Source of the DNA: Comamonadaceae bacterium
GTDB taxonomy: Bacteria > Pseudomonadota > Gammaproteobacteria > Burkholderiales > Burkholderiaceae_C
Assembly: GCA_947371775.1 (NCBI GenBank)
Contig: CANBQX010000002.1
Location: 1 to 42,063, forward strand
Direction: 5' to 3'
DNA: 42,063 bases
A program made the translations under genes and the position numbers. Below the pieces are notes generated by a model, which searched no databases, had not been told where the DNA came from, and saw only the letters and a program-made list of their open reading frames with translations. Shown one piece after another: positions 1 through 9,170 of the stretch. Position 1 is the first letter of the stretch; every line of letters begins with the position of its first letter.

Positions 1-1212
1 GCGCTGAAGACCTTGGCTGAGCAATTTGGAACGCCACTGTTTGTTTACTCCAAGGCGGCCATGCTTTCAGCACTGGCGGCGTACCAACGCGGCTTTGCGG
101 GCCGCAAGGCCCAGATTTGCTACGCCATGAAGGCGAACTCCACCTTGGCGGTGCTGCAAGTATTTGCGCAGGCCGGATGCGGCTTTGACATTGTCTCCGG
201 TGGTGAACTGGCGCGCGTGATTGCCGCAGGCGGCGACGTGGCCAAAGTCATTTTTTCTGGCGTGGGCAAGACGCGTGCGGAAATGCGCCTGGCGCTCGAG
301 ACCGGCATTGGCTGCTTCAATGTCGAAAGCGAGTCGGAGATCGACGTGCTCAATGAAGTCGCCACCGCCATGGGGCTACAGGCACCGATCAGTATCCGCG
401 TCAATCCCAATGTGGACCCCAAAACCCATCCCTACATCTCCACCGGTCTAAAGGGCAACAAGTTCGGCATTGCCCACGAGCGCACGCTGGCGGTGTACCA
501 GCATGCTGCGGCGCTGCCGGGTCTGAAAGTGGTCGGCATCGATTGCCACATCGGCTCGCAGATTACCGAAGTCAACCCCTACCTCGACGCGATGGACCGC
601 ATGCTGGACCTGGTGGAAACCATTGAGTCCCATGGCATTGCGATTGAGCACATCGATTTCGGCGGTGGTCTGGGCATTGATTACCAAGGCGACACGCCGC
701 CCCAAGCCGACGCCCTGTGGGCACAATTGCTGGCCAAGTTGGATGCGCGCGGTTTTGGTCAGCGCAAGCTCATGATCGAACCCGGGCGATCGCTGGTGGG
801 CAACGCCGGTGTGTGCGTTACCGAGGTGCTCTACCTCAAGCCTGGCGAGCAGAAAAACTTCTGCATCGTGGATGCAGCCATGAACGACCTGCCACGACCC
901 GCCATGTACCAGGCCTTCCACGCCATTGTTCCTTTGGACACCAGCGCCCCATCGACGCCCACCGCGCTGTATGACGTGGTAGGGCCGGTGTGCGAAAGCG
1001 GTGACTGGATCGGCCGTGACCGCAGCCTGCAGGTCGCACCGGGGGATAAGGTGGCTGTCATGTCGGCCGGTGCCTATTGCATGAGCATGGCCAGTAACTA
1101 CAACGCACGTGGCCGCGCGGCCGAGGTGTTGGTCGAAGGCACCAAGGCGAGCCTGGTGCGTGCCCGGGAAGCGGTTAGCGACTTGTTTGCGTTGGAGTCG
1201 CTGGTCGTCTAA
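1..1212 (+). CDS. lysA: Diaminopimelate decarboxylase, 5' end outside the window
   Basis: This PLP enzyme decarboxylates meso-diaminopimelate to L-lysine, the last step of lysine synthesis, in the cytoplasm. The frame is open from base 1 and 403 residues are visible. The family is usually about 415-430 residues, so some 15-25 N-terminal residues are lost at the window edge; the TTG at position 13 is inside the conserved LAEQFGTPLFVY segment and is not the start. Visible motifs are YAMKAN (the PLP-binding lysine), DCHIGSQ, the glycine-rich FGGGLGI, EPGRS, and CESGD, which supplies residues to the partner active site in the dimer. Its 3' end overlaps the convergent msrQ by 38 bp. The substrate meso-DAP is also used by MurE, encoded later in the window. 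Confidence 0.97.
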   Translation, partial: ALKTLAEQFGTPLFVYSKAAMLSALAAYQRGFAGRKAQICYAMKANSTLAVLQVFAQAGCGFDIVSGGELARVIAAGGDVAKVIFSGVGKTRAEMRLALETGIGCFNVESESEIDVLNEVATAMGLQAPISIRVNPNVDPKTHPYISTGLKGNKFGIAHERTLAVYQHAAALPGLKVVGIDCHIGSQITEVNPYLDAMDRMLDLVETIESHGIAIEHIDFGGGLGIDYQGDTPPQADALWAQLLAKLDARGFGQRKLMIEPGRSLVGNAGVCVTEVLYLKPGEQKNFCIVDAAMNDLPRPAMYQAFHAIVPLDTSAPSTPTALYDVVGPVCESGDWIGRDRSLQVAPGDKVAVMSAGAYCMSMASNYNARGRAAEVLVEGTKASLVRAREAVSDLFALESLVV

Positions 1213-1822
1213 AGCGCTTCCACACCCTCCATCCCAACAAGGCGGACAGGATGGCGGCGTAGACAGCCACCTCCGCATAATTGCGCTTGCCGGAGCGCAT
1301 CCAAAAAAAGTGCACGATGGCCATCACGGCGATGAGGTAGACCAGCCGGTGCAGCTGCCGCCATCGCTGGGCACCCAGTGCACGAATGGCCCTGTTCCAG
1401 GACGTCAACGCCAGTGGGGTGAGCACAACCAAGGCCAGAAACCCGACCAAAATAAAAGGCCGCTTGCCGATGTCCTGGGTGATATCGCCGACGTCCAAGC
1501 CCATGTCCAACCAGGCATAGGCGAGGAAGTGCAACAGGGCATAGAAAAACACAAACAAGCCCAGCATTCTGCGAAAGCGTGCGAGCGCGGGAAGCCCGGC
1601 AGTGACCCTCAGCGGCGTCACCAGCAGCACCAGGCACAGCGCGCGCATGGTCCAACTGCCCGAGGCCCGCACCAAAGCCTCGGCGGGGTTCGCACCCAGG
1701 TGGTCGAAAGCCGCGCCGTAGACCAACCACGCCAGGGGCAACAACCACAGAACAAACAGCAGGGGCTTGGCCGAAGGGCTTAAAAGCCAGCGCTGAACTG
1801 CAGAACGCAGCATTGAAAGCAA
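1175..1822 (-). CDS. msrQ: MsrQ, haem-binding membrane subunit of the MsrPQ methionine sulfoxide reductase
   Basis: The 215-residue polytopic inner-membrane protein belongs to the YedZ/MsrQ family. It carries electrons from the quinone pool to periplasmic MsrP, which repairs oxidised methionine in envelope proteins. About five to six hydrophobic segments are visible. Candidate haem-ligand histidines lie in ALLHFLAYAW, RQLHRLVYL and AIVHFFW, the usual family positions. The start lies 6 bp after the msrP stop, so the two are almost certainly co-transcribed. Its 3' end runs 38 bp into the 3' end of the opposing lysA, leaving no room for a separate terminator. Confidence 0.95.
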   Translation of the reverse strand: MLSMLRSAVQRWLLSPSAKPLLFVLWLLPLAWLVYGAAFDHLGANPAEALVRASGSWTMRALCLVLLVTPLRVTAGLPALARFRRMLGLFVFFYALLHFLAYAWLDMGLDVGDITQDIGKRPFILVGFLALVVLTPLALTSWNRAIRALGAQRWRQLHRLVYLIAVMAIVHFFWMRSGKRNYAEVAVYAAILSALLGWRVWKRFRRPATPTQTSR

Positions 1823-1828
1823 GGGAAA

Positions 1829-2836
1829 CTAGAAATTGGCTTTCAGATCCATGCCCGCGTACAGCTGGCCGACCTGGGCTTCGTAGCCGTTGAACATCAG
1901 GGTTTTTCGCTTTTTCGCGAACAGCCCGTCCTCGCCGATGCGCCGCTCGGTGGCCTGGCTCCAGCGTGGGTGGTCCACCAGCGGGTTCACATTGGAATAA
2001 AAGCCGTATTCATTGGCGGCCGCTTTGTTCCACGCGGTGGCGGGCTGCTTCTCAGTAAATCGGATTTTGACAATGCTCTTGGCGCTTTTGAAGCCGTACT
2101 TCCACGGCACCACCAGTCGCACCGGCGCGCCGCTTTGGTTGGGCAACACCTCGCCATACATGCCAAAGCTCAGCAGGGTCAGGGGATGCAGAGCCTCGTC
2201 CAAGCGCAAGGCTTCGACGTACGGCCAGTCCAATAGACGGCTGCCCACAAAAGGCATGGTTTTCGGGTCGGCCAGCGAAACGAATTCAACATACTTGGCG
2301 CTGCCTAGCGGTTGCACTTTGGCGATCAGCTGCGCCAAAGAATAGCCGACCCAGGGAATCACCATGGACCAACCTTCGACACAGCGCAAGCGGTAGATAC
2401 GCTCTTCCATGGGGCTGAGTTTGAGCAGGTCTTCCAGTGCAAATTTGCCCGGTTTTTGCACCAAGCCTTCGACCTCCATGCTCCAAGGCGAGGTCTTCAG
2501 CGTATGGGCATTGGCAGCCGGATCGGCTTTGTCGGTGCCAAATTCGTAGAAGTTGTTGTAGCTGGTGGCGTCCTTGTAGGCCGTGGCCTTTTCCATCACC
2601 ACGGCGCCCGCCACTTTGCTCGGCACCGTCGTCAGCCGGGCCAGTTTGCCGGGCTTTTCTGTGCTGCTGGCAGCTTGGGCAAAGGCCTCGCGCGAGGCCC
2701 AGCCGGATGCTCCCAGTGCGGTGACGCCGTTGGCTGCGCGTTGCAGCCATTGCCGGCGGTTTTCAACTACTTGGCGATCGGTGATTTCACTGCTCAGGGG
2801 TGCATCGACCCCGGACCACAGGCGGCTCTTGTGCAT
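1829..2836 (-). CDS. msrP: MsrP, periplasmic molybdopterin methionine sulfoxide reductase catalytic subunit
   Basis: MsrP (YedY) reduces methionine sulfoxides in periplasmic proteins with a molybdenum-molybdopterin cofactor. I place the start at the ATG at 2836, giving 335 residues, the usual length. A TTG 18 nt upstream is in frame, but a GGGGAG ribosome-binding site sits between it and the ATG at good spacing. The N-terminus has a twin-arginine signal (NRRQWLQ, then a small hydrophobic stretch ending near AFAQA), consistent with export of a folded cofactor protein. The RLRCVEGWSM segment carries the molybdenum-ligand cysteine, and PWVGYSL and PWKYGFK are typical of the sulfite-oxidase-like fold. 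It lies 47 bp downstream of a cytochrome c4 gene on the same strand and 6 bp before msrQ. Confidence 0.96.
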   Translation of the reverse strand: MHKSRLWSGVDAPLSSEITDRQVVENRRQWLQRAANGVTALGASGWASREAFAQAASSTEKPGKLARLTTVPSKVAGAVVMEKATAYKDATSYNNFYEFGTDKADPAANAHTLKTSPWSMEVEGLVQKPGKFALEDLLKLSPMEERIYRLRCVEGWSMVIPWVGYSLAQLIAKVQPLGSAKYVEFVSLADPKTMPFVGSRLLDWPYVEALRLDEALHPLTLLSFGMYGEVLPNQSGAPVRLVVPWKYGFKSAKSIVKIRFTEKQPATAWNKAAANEYGFYSNVNPLVDHPRWSQATERRIGEDGLFAKKRKTLMFNGYEAQVGQLYAGMDLKANF

Positions 2837-2883
2837 GAAACGACTCCCCGGCAAAGTGACAAAGCAACTTGCCGGGAGCGGTA

Positions 2884-3525
2884 TCAGCGCAGACCGGCGA
2901 CGTAATCCGCGAGGGCTTTGATCTCGCGGTCGTTCAATTTTGCCGCGACTTGGGTCATCACGTTGTTGTTCTTGCGAATACCATCACGGAACGCTGTCAA
3001 TTGGGCTGCCGCGTACTCGGCGTGCTGGCCGCTCAGGCGGGGGTACTGCGACGGGATGCCCGAGCCGTTCGGGCTGTGGCAGCCTGCGCAGGCTGGCACT
3101 TGGCGATCGGAAATACCACCGCGGTAAATGCGCTCGGCCAGGGCCACAGTGTCTTTGTCTTTGGCAAATCCTGGCTTGGCCGTCTTGCTAGTGAGCCAGT
3201 ATGCGATGTTGCGCATGTCATCTTCTGACAATGCGGCTGCCATTCCGCTCATGACGGCGTTGGCACGCTTGCCGGACTTGAATTCTTTGAGCTGCTTGAC
3301 CAGGTACTCGGGGTGCTGCTGTGCCAATTTGGGATTCGATGGAGTGCCCGAATTGCCATCTGCACCGTGGCAGGCAGCGCACACCGCGCCAAAGCTGGCT
3401 TCGCCTTTGGCCAGGTCGGGCTTGGCGGCTTTGGCCGGTGCCTCGGGGGCCGCTGTATTCGCGGATACCGCGAACGAACCTGCAGCCAGCGCTGCGACGA
3501 GAAACAGTTGTGCAATCGACTTCAT
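2884..3525 (-). CDS. Cytochrome c4, dihaem c-type cytochrome
   Basis: The 213-residue protein is predicted to be periplasmic and to shuttle electrons between the bc1 complex and terminal oxidases. It has a Sec signal peptide (MKSIAQLFLVAALAAG, probable cleavage after VSA) and two cytochrome c domains, each with one haem site: CAACH in the first half and CAGCH in the second. Downstream methionines (NAVMSGMAA and NNVMTQVAA) are candidate axial ligands. The start is the ATG at 3525, which begins the signal peptide directly; an in-frame TTG 27 nt upstream would only add an unlikely polar extension. It is divergent from engB, an arrangement I recall as common in Burkholderiales, and could be read through into msrP-msrQ. 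Confidence 0.95.
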   Translation of the reverse strand: MKSIAQLFLVAALAAGSFAVSANTAAPEAPAKAAKPDLAKGEASFGAVCAACHGADGNSGTPSNPKLAQQHPEYLVKQLKEFKSGKRANAVMSGMAAALSEDDMRNIAYWLTSKTAKPGFAKDKDTVALAERIYRGGISDRQVPACAGCHSPNGSGIPSQYPRLSGQHAEYAAAQLTAFRDGIRKNNNVMTQVAAKLNDREIKALADYVAGLR

Positions 3526-3560
3526 AGGGCGGTGGTGTATCTGAATAGGCAAAAAACAGG

Positions 3561-3578
3561 CTGCATTCTACAATGCAG
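3561..3578. promoter_or_regulatory. Perfect inverted repeat containing a -10-like TACAAT between cytochrome c4 and engB
   Basis: The arms CTGCATT and AATGCAG are perfect reverse complements separated by 4 bp. The plus strand contains TACAAT (3569-3574), a good -10 hexamer for engB with a leader of roughly 33 nt. The minus strand of the same palindrome reads TAGAAT, a plausible -10 for the cytochrome gene. I see no convincing -35 box on either side. The symmetry could be an operator or simply the product of two overlapping -10 elements. Confidence 0.45.
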
Positions 3579-3613
3579 CATTGGGTTTACCCGCTACAAC
3601 AACCATTACAAGC

Positions 3614-4342
3614 ATGACCGCCCTGCCCAATCCCGTCCCCCAAGCCCCTCCCACCGGTTCTGCGAATGACAAGACACGCGCCGCAATTGCCATGGGTTGG
3701 CTGCATACCGCTAAATTTCTGACGACGGCTCCGCAGCTGCATTTCCTGCCTGCGCTGGATGTGCCCGAAATTGCCTTTGTCGGGCGCTCCAACGCCGGCA
3801 AATCCACTTGCATCAACACGCTGACCCAGCAAAAACAGCTGGCCTTTGCATCCAAGCGCCCCGGGCGCACCCAGCATATCAACCTGTTCTCCTTGGGCAA
3901 GCAGGGCATCATGGATGCGGTGCTGACCGATTTGCCCGGCTATGGCTATGCCGCCGTGCCCAAGCAAGACAAGATCCGTTGGCAGCAGGTGATGGCCAAC
4001 TACCTGGTCAGCCGCGAGAACCTCAAAGCCATTGTGTTGATGTGCGACCCGCGCCACGGCATGACCGAGCTTGATGAGGTGCTTCTGGATGTCATCCGCC
4101 CACGCGTGGAGGAAGGGCTGAAATTTCTGGTCGTGCTGACCAAGGCCGACAAACTGACCCGCGCCGAGGGTGCCAAAGCGGTGTCGATCACCAAATTGCA
4201 AGCGGGAGGCGGTGAAGTGCGACTTTTTTCGGCCCCAAAACGCACGGGCGTTGAAGAGGTTGCCACCTTGCTCTGGGACTGGGCGCACCCCAAGGGCAAC
4301 CCGAGCGCGTCTGAGGCTTTGCCTACGCCTTCCAGCATCTGA
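3614..4342 (+). CDS. engB: EngB/YihA/YsxC ribosome-biogenesis GTPase
   Basis: This small GTPase is needed for assembly of the large ribosomal subunit and, in several bacteria, for division. The start is the ATG at 3614 (242 residues); an in-frame TTG at 3581 lies at the palindromic promoter region and is unlikely. G1 is GRSNAGKST (residues 57-65), G3 is DLPGYGYA and G4 is TKAD, all in family order. The length is slightly above the usual 200-220 because of a Pro-rich N-terminus and a Ser/Pro-rich C-terminal tail. It converges on the downstream acyltransferase with a 21-bp gap and no terminator I can see. Confidence 0.95.
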   Translation: MTALPNPVPQAPPTGSANDKTRAAIAMGWLHTAKFLTTAPQLHFLPALDVPEIAFVGRSNAGKSTCINTLTQQKQLAFASKRPGRTQHINLFSLGKQGIMDAVLTDLPGYGYAAVPKQDKIRWQQVMANYLVSRENLKAIVLMCDPRHGMTELDEVLLDVIRPRVEEGLKFLVVLTKADKLTRAEGAKAVSITKLQAGGGEVRLFSAPKRTGVEEVATLLWDWAHPKGNPSASEALPTPSSI

Positions 4343-4363
4343 GCCAGCTGCAGGCCACTGAGA

Positions 4364-5230
4364 CTAGTAGGGCGGCGTCATGCCAGGTGGCGGGTCTTTG
4401 AAGCGCTTATGAACCCAGTAGTACTGCGCAGGGGTTTGGTCAATGTAGCTTTGCAGGCGCAGGTTCATGCGCGCCGTGTCGGCCGCTAAATCATCGGTGG
4501 GATAGTTGGGCCAGGCTGGCGAAATTTCGACCTCATAGCCCTGGGCGGTAATTCGCGCCACCATGACGATCACCTTGGCGCGCCCCAGTTTGGCCACCCG
4601 CGGCAAAGAGGGAATCGTCGCAGCGGGTATTCCGTAAAAAGGCACATAAAGCGACTCGCTGGGCTCGTAGTTCATGTCGGGCAACAAGCACAAAGGCTCC
4701 CCGGCGCGCAGCCCGGCGAGCACCGGCTTGAATCCCAGCGTGCGATCAAAGGGGCGGCCGGTGCCAAAGCGCTGACGGCCCTTGAGGATCCAGGCGTCCA
4801 CCACCGCATTGGTTTGACGGGCGTAAATCGTCATGAACTTGCGGCTCACTTGCTGGGTCAAGGCGACCCAGCCCGCGTCCATTCCCACGAAATGGGGCGT
4901 AAAAATCAAGGTGGGGGCATTGCCGTCGAGCTCATGGACCGCACCCACCAGCTTGACCCGCTTGCGCGTTACCTCGGGCGACGCATACCAAAGCCAACCC
5001 CGATCCAGCCACGCTTGGGCAAAGTACACAAAGCACATCAAGGTTTGTTTGCGGCGCTGCGCTGTCGTCCATGCGGGAAAGCAAAGGCGTAAATTGGTAT
5101 CCACCACGTGGCGACGCGATGCAACGCCCAGGTAAAGCACCCCACCCATGAACCAGCCCAGCGCGCGCAGCCACGACAGCGGCAGCACGGCCAGCCATTG
5201 CGTGAGCAACAAGGGAATTCGGGTCAGCAT
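4364..5230 (-). CDS. Lipid A biosynthesis acyltransferase, LpxL/HtrB family (HX4D type)
   Basis: The family transfers a secondary acyl chain from acyl-ACP onto the Kdo-lipid A precursor at the cytoplasmic face of the inner membrane. The protein has 288 residues with an N-terminal hydrophobic anchor (about residues 5-35), the catalytic HX4D motif as HFVGMD (H113, D118), and downstream LLPDMNYEP and YYWVHKRFK blocks typical of the family. Its start lies 5 bp after the stop of a second acyltransferase gene, so the two form an operon read from the metK side. Which acyl position each adds cannot be told from sequence. The shorter HX4E neighbour is the more divergent, so this copy is the better LpxL candidate. 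Confidence 0.9.
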   Translation of the reverse strand: MLTRIPLLLTQWLAVLPLSWLRALGWFMGGVLYLGVASRRHVVDTNLRLCFPAWTTAQRRKQTLMCFVYFAQAWLDRGWLWYASPEVTRKRVKLVGAVHELDGNAPTLIFTPHFVGMDAGWVALTQQVSRKFMTIYARQTNAVVDAWILKGRQRFGTGRPFDRTLGFKPVLAGLRAGEPLCLLPDMNYEPSESLYVPFYGIPAATIPSLPRVAKLGRAKVIVMVARITAQGYEVEISPAWPNYPTDDLAADTARMNLRLQSYIDQTPAQYYWVHKRFKDPPPGMTPPY

Positions 5231-5235
5231 ATTTT

Positions 5236-6060
5236 TCAGTCCGCTCGCGGCTGCTTGTAACGTGCATAGCCCCAGAGGTACTGGTCGCTGCGTTGCAAGA
5301 CCAGGTTTTCGAGGGCGTTATTCAATGCCTCCAGGGCGGTTGCGCCATCGATGCCCTGCACATCGGGCACAGGCAATACGTGCACCACGTAACCCCTGCC
5401 CCATCGCAGGCGCTCACCCCAGGCCAGCAAAGTCGCCGCGCCGGTCATCTGTGCCAAACGCACGGACAGGGTCATGGTGTAAGCGGGTTTTCCAAAAAAC
5501 GGCAGCCACACCCCCTGACCCAAAGGGGGCACCTGGTCTGGCAAGAGGCCGACGCAATGCCCGGCTTTGAGCGCTTTGAGCATTTGCCTGACACCGGAGG
5601 TACTCGTTGGTGCGGTGCGCAATCCCGGGCGGGCGCGAACCTGCCCTTCCAAGTCCGCCAGCCAAGCCTGGCGCGCGGGACGGTACAAAGCCGTCATGGG
5701 GTGTGTGGAGCCAAACCGGTGCGCATACGCCTGTGCGGTGACTTCAAAGCAGCCCAGATGGGGGGTCACAAACACGACGCCCTGGCCACGCGCCAGGGCG
5801 GCGTCCACCAGTTCAGCGCCTTGCCATCGCACTGGAACCGACTTGCCCAACCAGAGCCTGGGCACTTCCAGCGCCAAGCGACCCGCCGCGCCTACGGCGG
5901 CACGCCATTTCGGCCCGGCAATCCCCGCCTGTTGGGCGTTGGCTAAAAAATTGCGCCGGTAGCCGGGCGACACCCAAAACACCATCCATCCCAGCGCGCC
6001 ACCCACAGCATGCAGCAGCCACAAGGGCAGTCTGGAGAGCACTTGGAATACGAACAGCAT
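5236..6060 (-). CDS. Lipid A biosynthesis acyltransferase paralogue (HX4E type)
   Basis: A second lysophospholipid/lipid A acyltransferase of 274 residues, clearly related to its downstream neighbour but diverged. The N-terminus is a hydrophobic anchor (about residues 5-32). The catalytic box is HLGCFE (H101, E106), with Glu in place of Asp, an accepted variant in this superfamily. LLPDQVPPLGQGVWLPFFG corresponds to the downstream substrate-binding block, and YLWGYARYK closes the domain. It is the first gene of the pair and is divergent from metK across 184 bp. I see no strong ribosome-binding site before the ATG. The Glu variant also occurs in family members acting on other lipids, so lipid A as substrate is inferred. 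Confidence 0.87.
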   Translation of the reverse strand: MLFVFQVLSRLPLWLLHAVGGALGWMVFWVSPGYRRNFLANAQQAGIAGPKWRAAVGAAGRLALEVPRLWLGKSVPVRWQGAELVDAALARGQGVVFVTPHLGCFEVTAQAYAHRFGSTHPMTALYRPARQAWLADLEGQVRARPGLRTAPTSTSGVRQMLKALKAGHCVGLLPDQVPPLGQGVWLPFFGKPAYTMTLSVRLAQMTGAATLLAWGERLRWGRGYVVHVLPVPDVQGIDGATALEALNNALENLVLQRSDQYLWGYARYKQPRAD

Positions 6061-6191
6061 GGGTACAGTAAAATCGCGAAGGTCGCTGAGTTATGAACTA
6101 CTTGCAGGGCGACCACCACACGGGCAGACGCGCAAGCGCCGCGCCATTGTGCCTTGTCCATTCGGGCAGATCTGCTAAAGCGTTCGCTGAC

Positions 6192-6235
6192 GGCTCCAAA
6201 GCCCAAGCAACGCAAATGCTTGTTTTTATTTGGAG
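6192..6235 (+). promoter_or_regulatory. Structured metK leader: Shine-Dalgarno-sequestering helix around a terminator-like hairpin
   Basis: CTCCAAA (6194-6200) is a perfect 7-bp complement of TTTGGAG (6229-6235), which contains the metK ribosome-binding GGAG 9 nt before the ATG. Between them, CAAGCA (6204-6209) and TGCTTG (6217-6222) form a 6-bp hairpin with a 7-nt loop, followed directly by TTTTTATTT. A competing small hairpin is GGCT (6192-6195) with AGCC (6200-6203), which would occupy the anti-Shine-Dalgarno strand and free the ribosome site. Mutually exclusive helices controlling a ribosome site before an S-adenosylmethionine synthetase gene suggest a cis-regulatory RNA. I do not recognise any named SAM or SAH riboswitch class. 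Confidence 0.5.
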
Positions 6236-6244
6236 AACCCATTT

Positions 6245-7423
<1,179 letters not shown>

Positions 7424-7441
7424 GTCCGTGCCAATGCGCCC

Positions 7442-8686
7442 ATGAAACTTCAGACACAACGCTTCATTGACCGCTGGGTAGGCCAGCTCCTGTGTGGCGT
7501 GGTGTCTGTCTGGGCGCATTGCACCGCCGTTTTTTCACCTCAGCCCAGCATCGCCAAGGATGCAAAAAACATCCTGGTGATCCTGCTGTCTGAGATGGGC
7601 AGCGTCGTGCTGGCGGGACCCATGTTTGCGCAACTGCGCAGGCAGTACCCGCAAGCCAAGATTCACATTCTGCAGCTCAAGAAAAACCAAGAAGTTTCTA
7701 AGCTGCTGCAATTGACCGAGGCGCAGCACATGCACAGCCTCGACGACAGCTCCGGTGGCGCGCTCATTGGCGACATTCTGAAAGTCAGCCTGGCGATGCG
7801 CAAACTACGGCTGGACGCGGTGATTGATTGCGAGCTGTTTTCCCGCGTCAGCGCCCTGCTGTCGTTCACCACAGGCGCGCCCGTGCGGGTGGGCTTTACG
7901 GCACACACGCAAGAAGGCTTGTACCGCGGCAGCTTTATCAACCACGCGATTCCCTACAACCCCTACCAGCACATCAGCAAACAGTTTTTGTCCTTGGTGG
8001 ATGCACTGGACAGCGCGGGATCCATGCCACGCAACAAGGCTGGGGCCATTCGCGAGCTGCCCCAGGACACCGAGCTTTCGGTGCGCTTGAGCGACGCCGA
8101 ACTCGCCACCTACCAGCACCAGGTTCACACCGACCATCCAGTCACCCAGGGGCGCGCACTCGTGTTGCTGTATGCGGGCGGCGGCATCTTGCCCGAGCGG
8201 GCCTGGCCCGCAGCGCATTACGCGCGGGTGGCCCAGGGCCTGTGTGCCGCAGGTTTCGCGGTGGGTCTGATCGGACTCAAAGACGATGCGCCTTTGGCGC
8301 GTGAGCTGATGGCCCAAGTCCGCCATACCGCCTGCATTGACCTGACGGGTTACACCCGCAGCATCCGCGAACTGCTGATGCTGTTCCATGCCGCCCGGCT
8401 GCTGATCACCAACGACGGCGGGCCGGGGCACTTTGCCACACTCACACCCATCCAAACCATGGTGTTTTTCGGGCCAGAGACCGGCAAGCTCTATGGGCCC
8501 TTGGGCCAACGCAATGTGGTGCTGGAGTCTGGCATCGCCTGCTCGCCGTGCCTGTCGGCCTACAACCACCGCCTGACTTTTTGCGACGGCGACAACCAGT
8601 GCCTCAAGCGCATTGCGCCGGACCCGGTGCTGGCCGATGCGCTGGCCTTTTTGCAGTCCGCGGATGGATTGCAGGTGCCAGCATGA
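7442..8686 (+). CDS. Glycosyltransferase family 9 (heptosyltransferase-like)
   Basis: The 414-residue protein has the GT9 layout of LPS heptosyltransferases. An N-terminal Rossmann half begins at NILVILLSEMGSVVLAGPMF, and the C-terminal nucleotide-sugar half contains VLLYAGGG and the hallmark TNDGGPGHFATLT, followed by VFFGPETGKLYGPLG. A Cys-rich segment near the end (ACSPC, then FCDGDNQC) resembles that of the WaaC/WaaF group. The first 40 residues contain a hydrophobic stretch (LLCGVVSVWAHCTAVF) that could anchor it to the inner membrane. Its stop overlaps the GtrA start as ATGA. The sugar and acceptor cannot be stated; LPS core or a surface glycan is the likely target. Confidence 0.85.
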   Translation: MKLQTQRFIDRWVGQLLCGVVSVWAHCTAVFSPQPSIAKDAKNILVILLSEMGSVVLAGPMFAQLRRQYPQAKIHILQLKKNQEVSKLLQLTEAQHMHSLDDSSGGALIGDILKVSLAMRKLRLDAVIDCELFSRVSALLSFTTGAPVRVGFTAHTQEGLYRGSFINHAIPYNPYQHISKQFLSLVDALDSAGSMPRNKAGAIRELPQDTELSVRLSDAELATYQHQVHTDHPVTQGRALVLLYAGGGILPERAWPAAHYARVAQGLCAAGFAVGLIGLKDDAPLARELMAQVRHTACIDLTGYTRSIRELLMLFHAARLLITNDGGPGHFATLTPIQTMVFFGPETGKLYGPLGQRNVVLESGIACSPCLSAYNHRLTFCDGDNQCLKRIAPDPVLADALAFLQSADGLQVPA

Positions 8687-9162
8687 GCGGTGTGCAGCGG
8701 CTCATTCTTTGGGCCCTGGCTTGGATTGAGCGCTACCGGTATTTGAAATTCGGAATCGTAGGCGCCAGCGGTGCGGTGGTGAATCTGGTGGTGCTGCATT
8801 TCGGCCACGAGGTGCTGTTCAACACCATCGAATCCGCCTACCAAAAGCCCTACTTCTCTTTGGCGCTGGCCATTCTTATCGCCACCATCAACAACTTCAC
8901 CTGGAACCGCCTGTGGACCTGGAAGGACCGCGTCCAAACCTTGGAAGCCGATGAATCTCCCGGGCCCGTGGGTCTTCGCATGCTGGGGGTGGAATTCAGC
9001 CAGTACGCGACCGCCTGCGCCTTTGGCATTGGCCTGCAGTACGTGCTCACCATGCTGCTCTCGGGCCTGATGGATTACCGCCTGGCCAACGTCGTCTCCA
9101 TCGTGGCCGCCAGCGTGAGCAACTTTCTGGCCAACGACCGCTGGACCTTTCGCAAGTCCTGA
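8683..9162 (+). CDS. GtrA-like membrane protein
   Basis: The 159-residue protein has four hydrophobic segments and the GtrA layout: YLKFGIVGASGAVVNLVVLH at the first helix, NNFTWNRLWTW after the second, and SVSNFLANDRWTFR at the end. GtrA proteins are thought to help flip polyprenyl-phosphate-linked sugars, usually beside a polyprenyl-phosphate glycosyltransferase and a membrane sugar transferase. The start is the ATG at 8683, overlapping the GT9 stop as ATGA. A longer upstream frame only overlaps GT9 coding sequence. A GT39-like transferase follows 8 bp later. A GtrB partner is not in the window, so the sugar donor must be made elsewhere. Confidence 0.88.
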   Translation: MSGVQRLILWALAWIERYRYLKFGIVGASGAVVNLVVLHFGHEVLFNTIESAYQKPYFSLALAILIATINNFTWNRLWTWKDRVQTLEADESPGPVGLRMLGVEFSQYATACAFGIGLQYVLTMLLSGLMDYRLANVVSIVAASVSNFLANDRWTFRKS

Positions 9163-9170
9163 GCGACACC

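Noticed and set aside
448..1278. A 276-codon minus-strand frame opposite lysA
   Set aside because: Antisense shadow with Gln/His-rich composition; the real msrQ gene occupies the adjacent strand.
6061..6191. A known SAM or SAH riboswitch upstream of metK
   Set aside because: I could not match the conserved cores of SAM-I, SAM-II, SAM-III or SAH classes by eye; only the pairing near the ribosome-binding site was retained, as a separate candidate.
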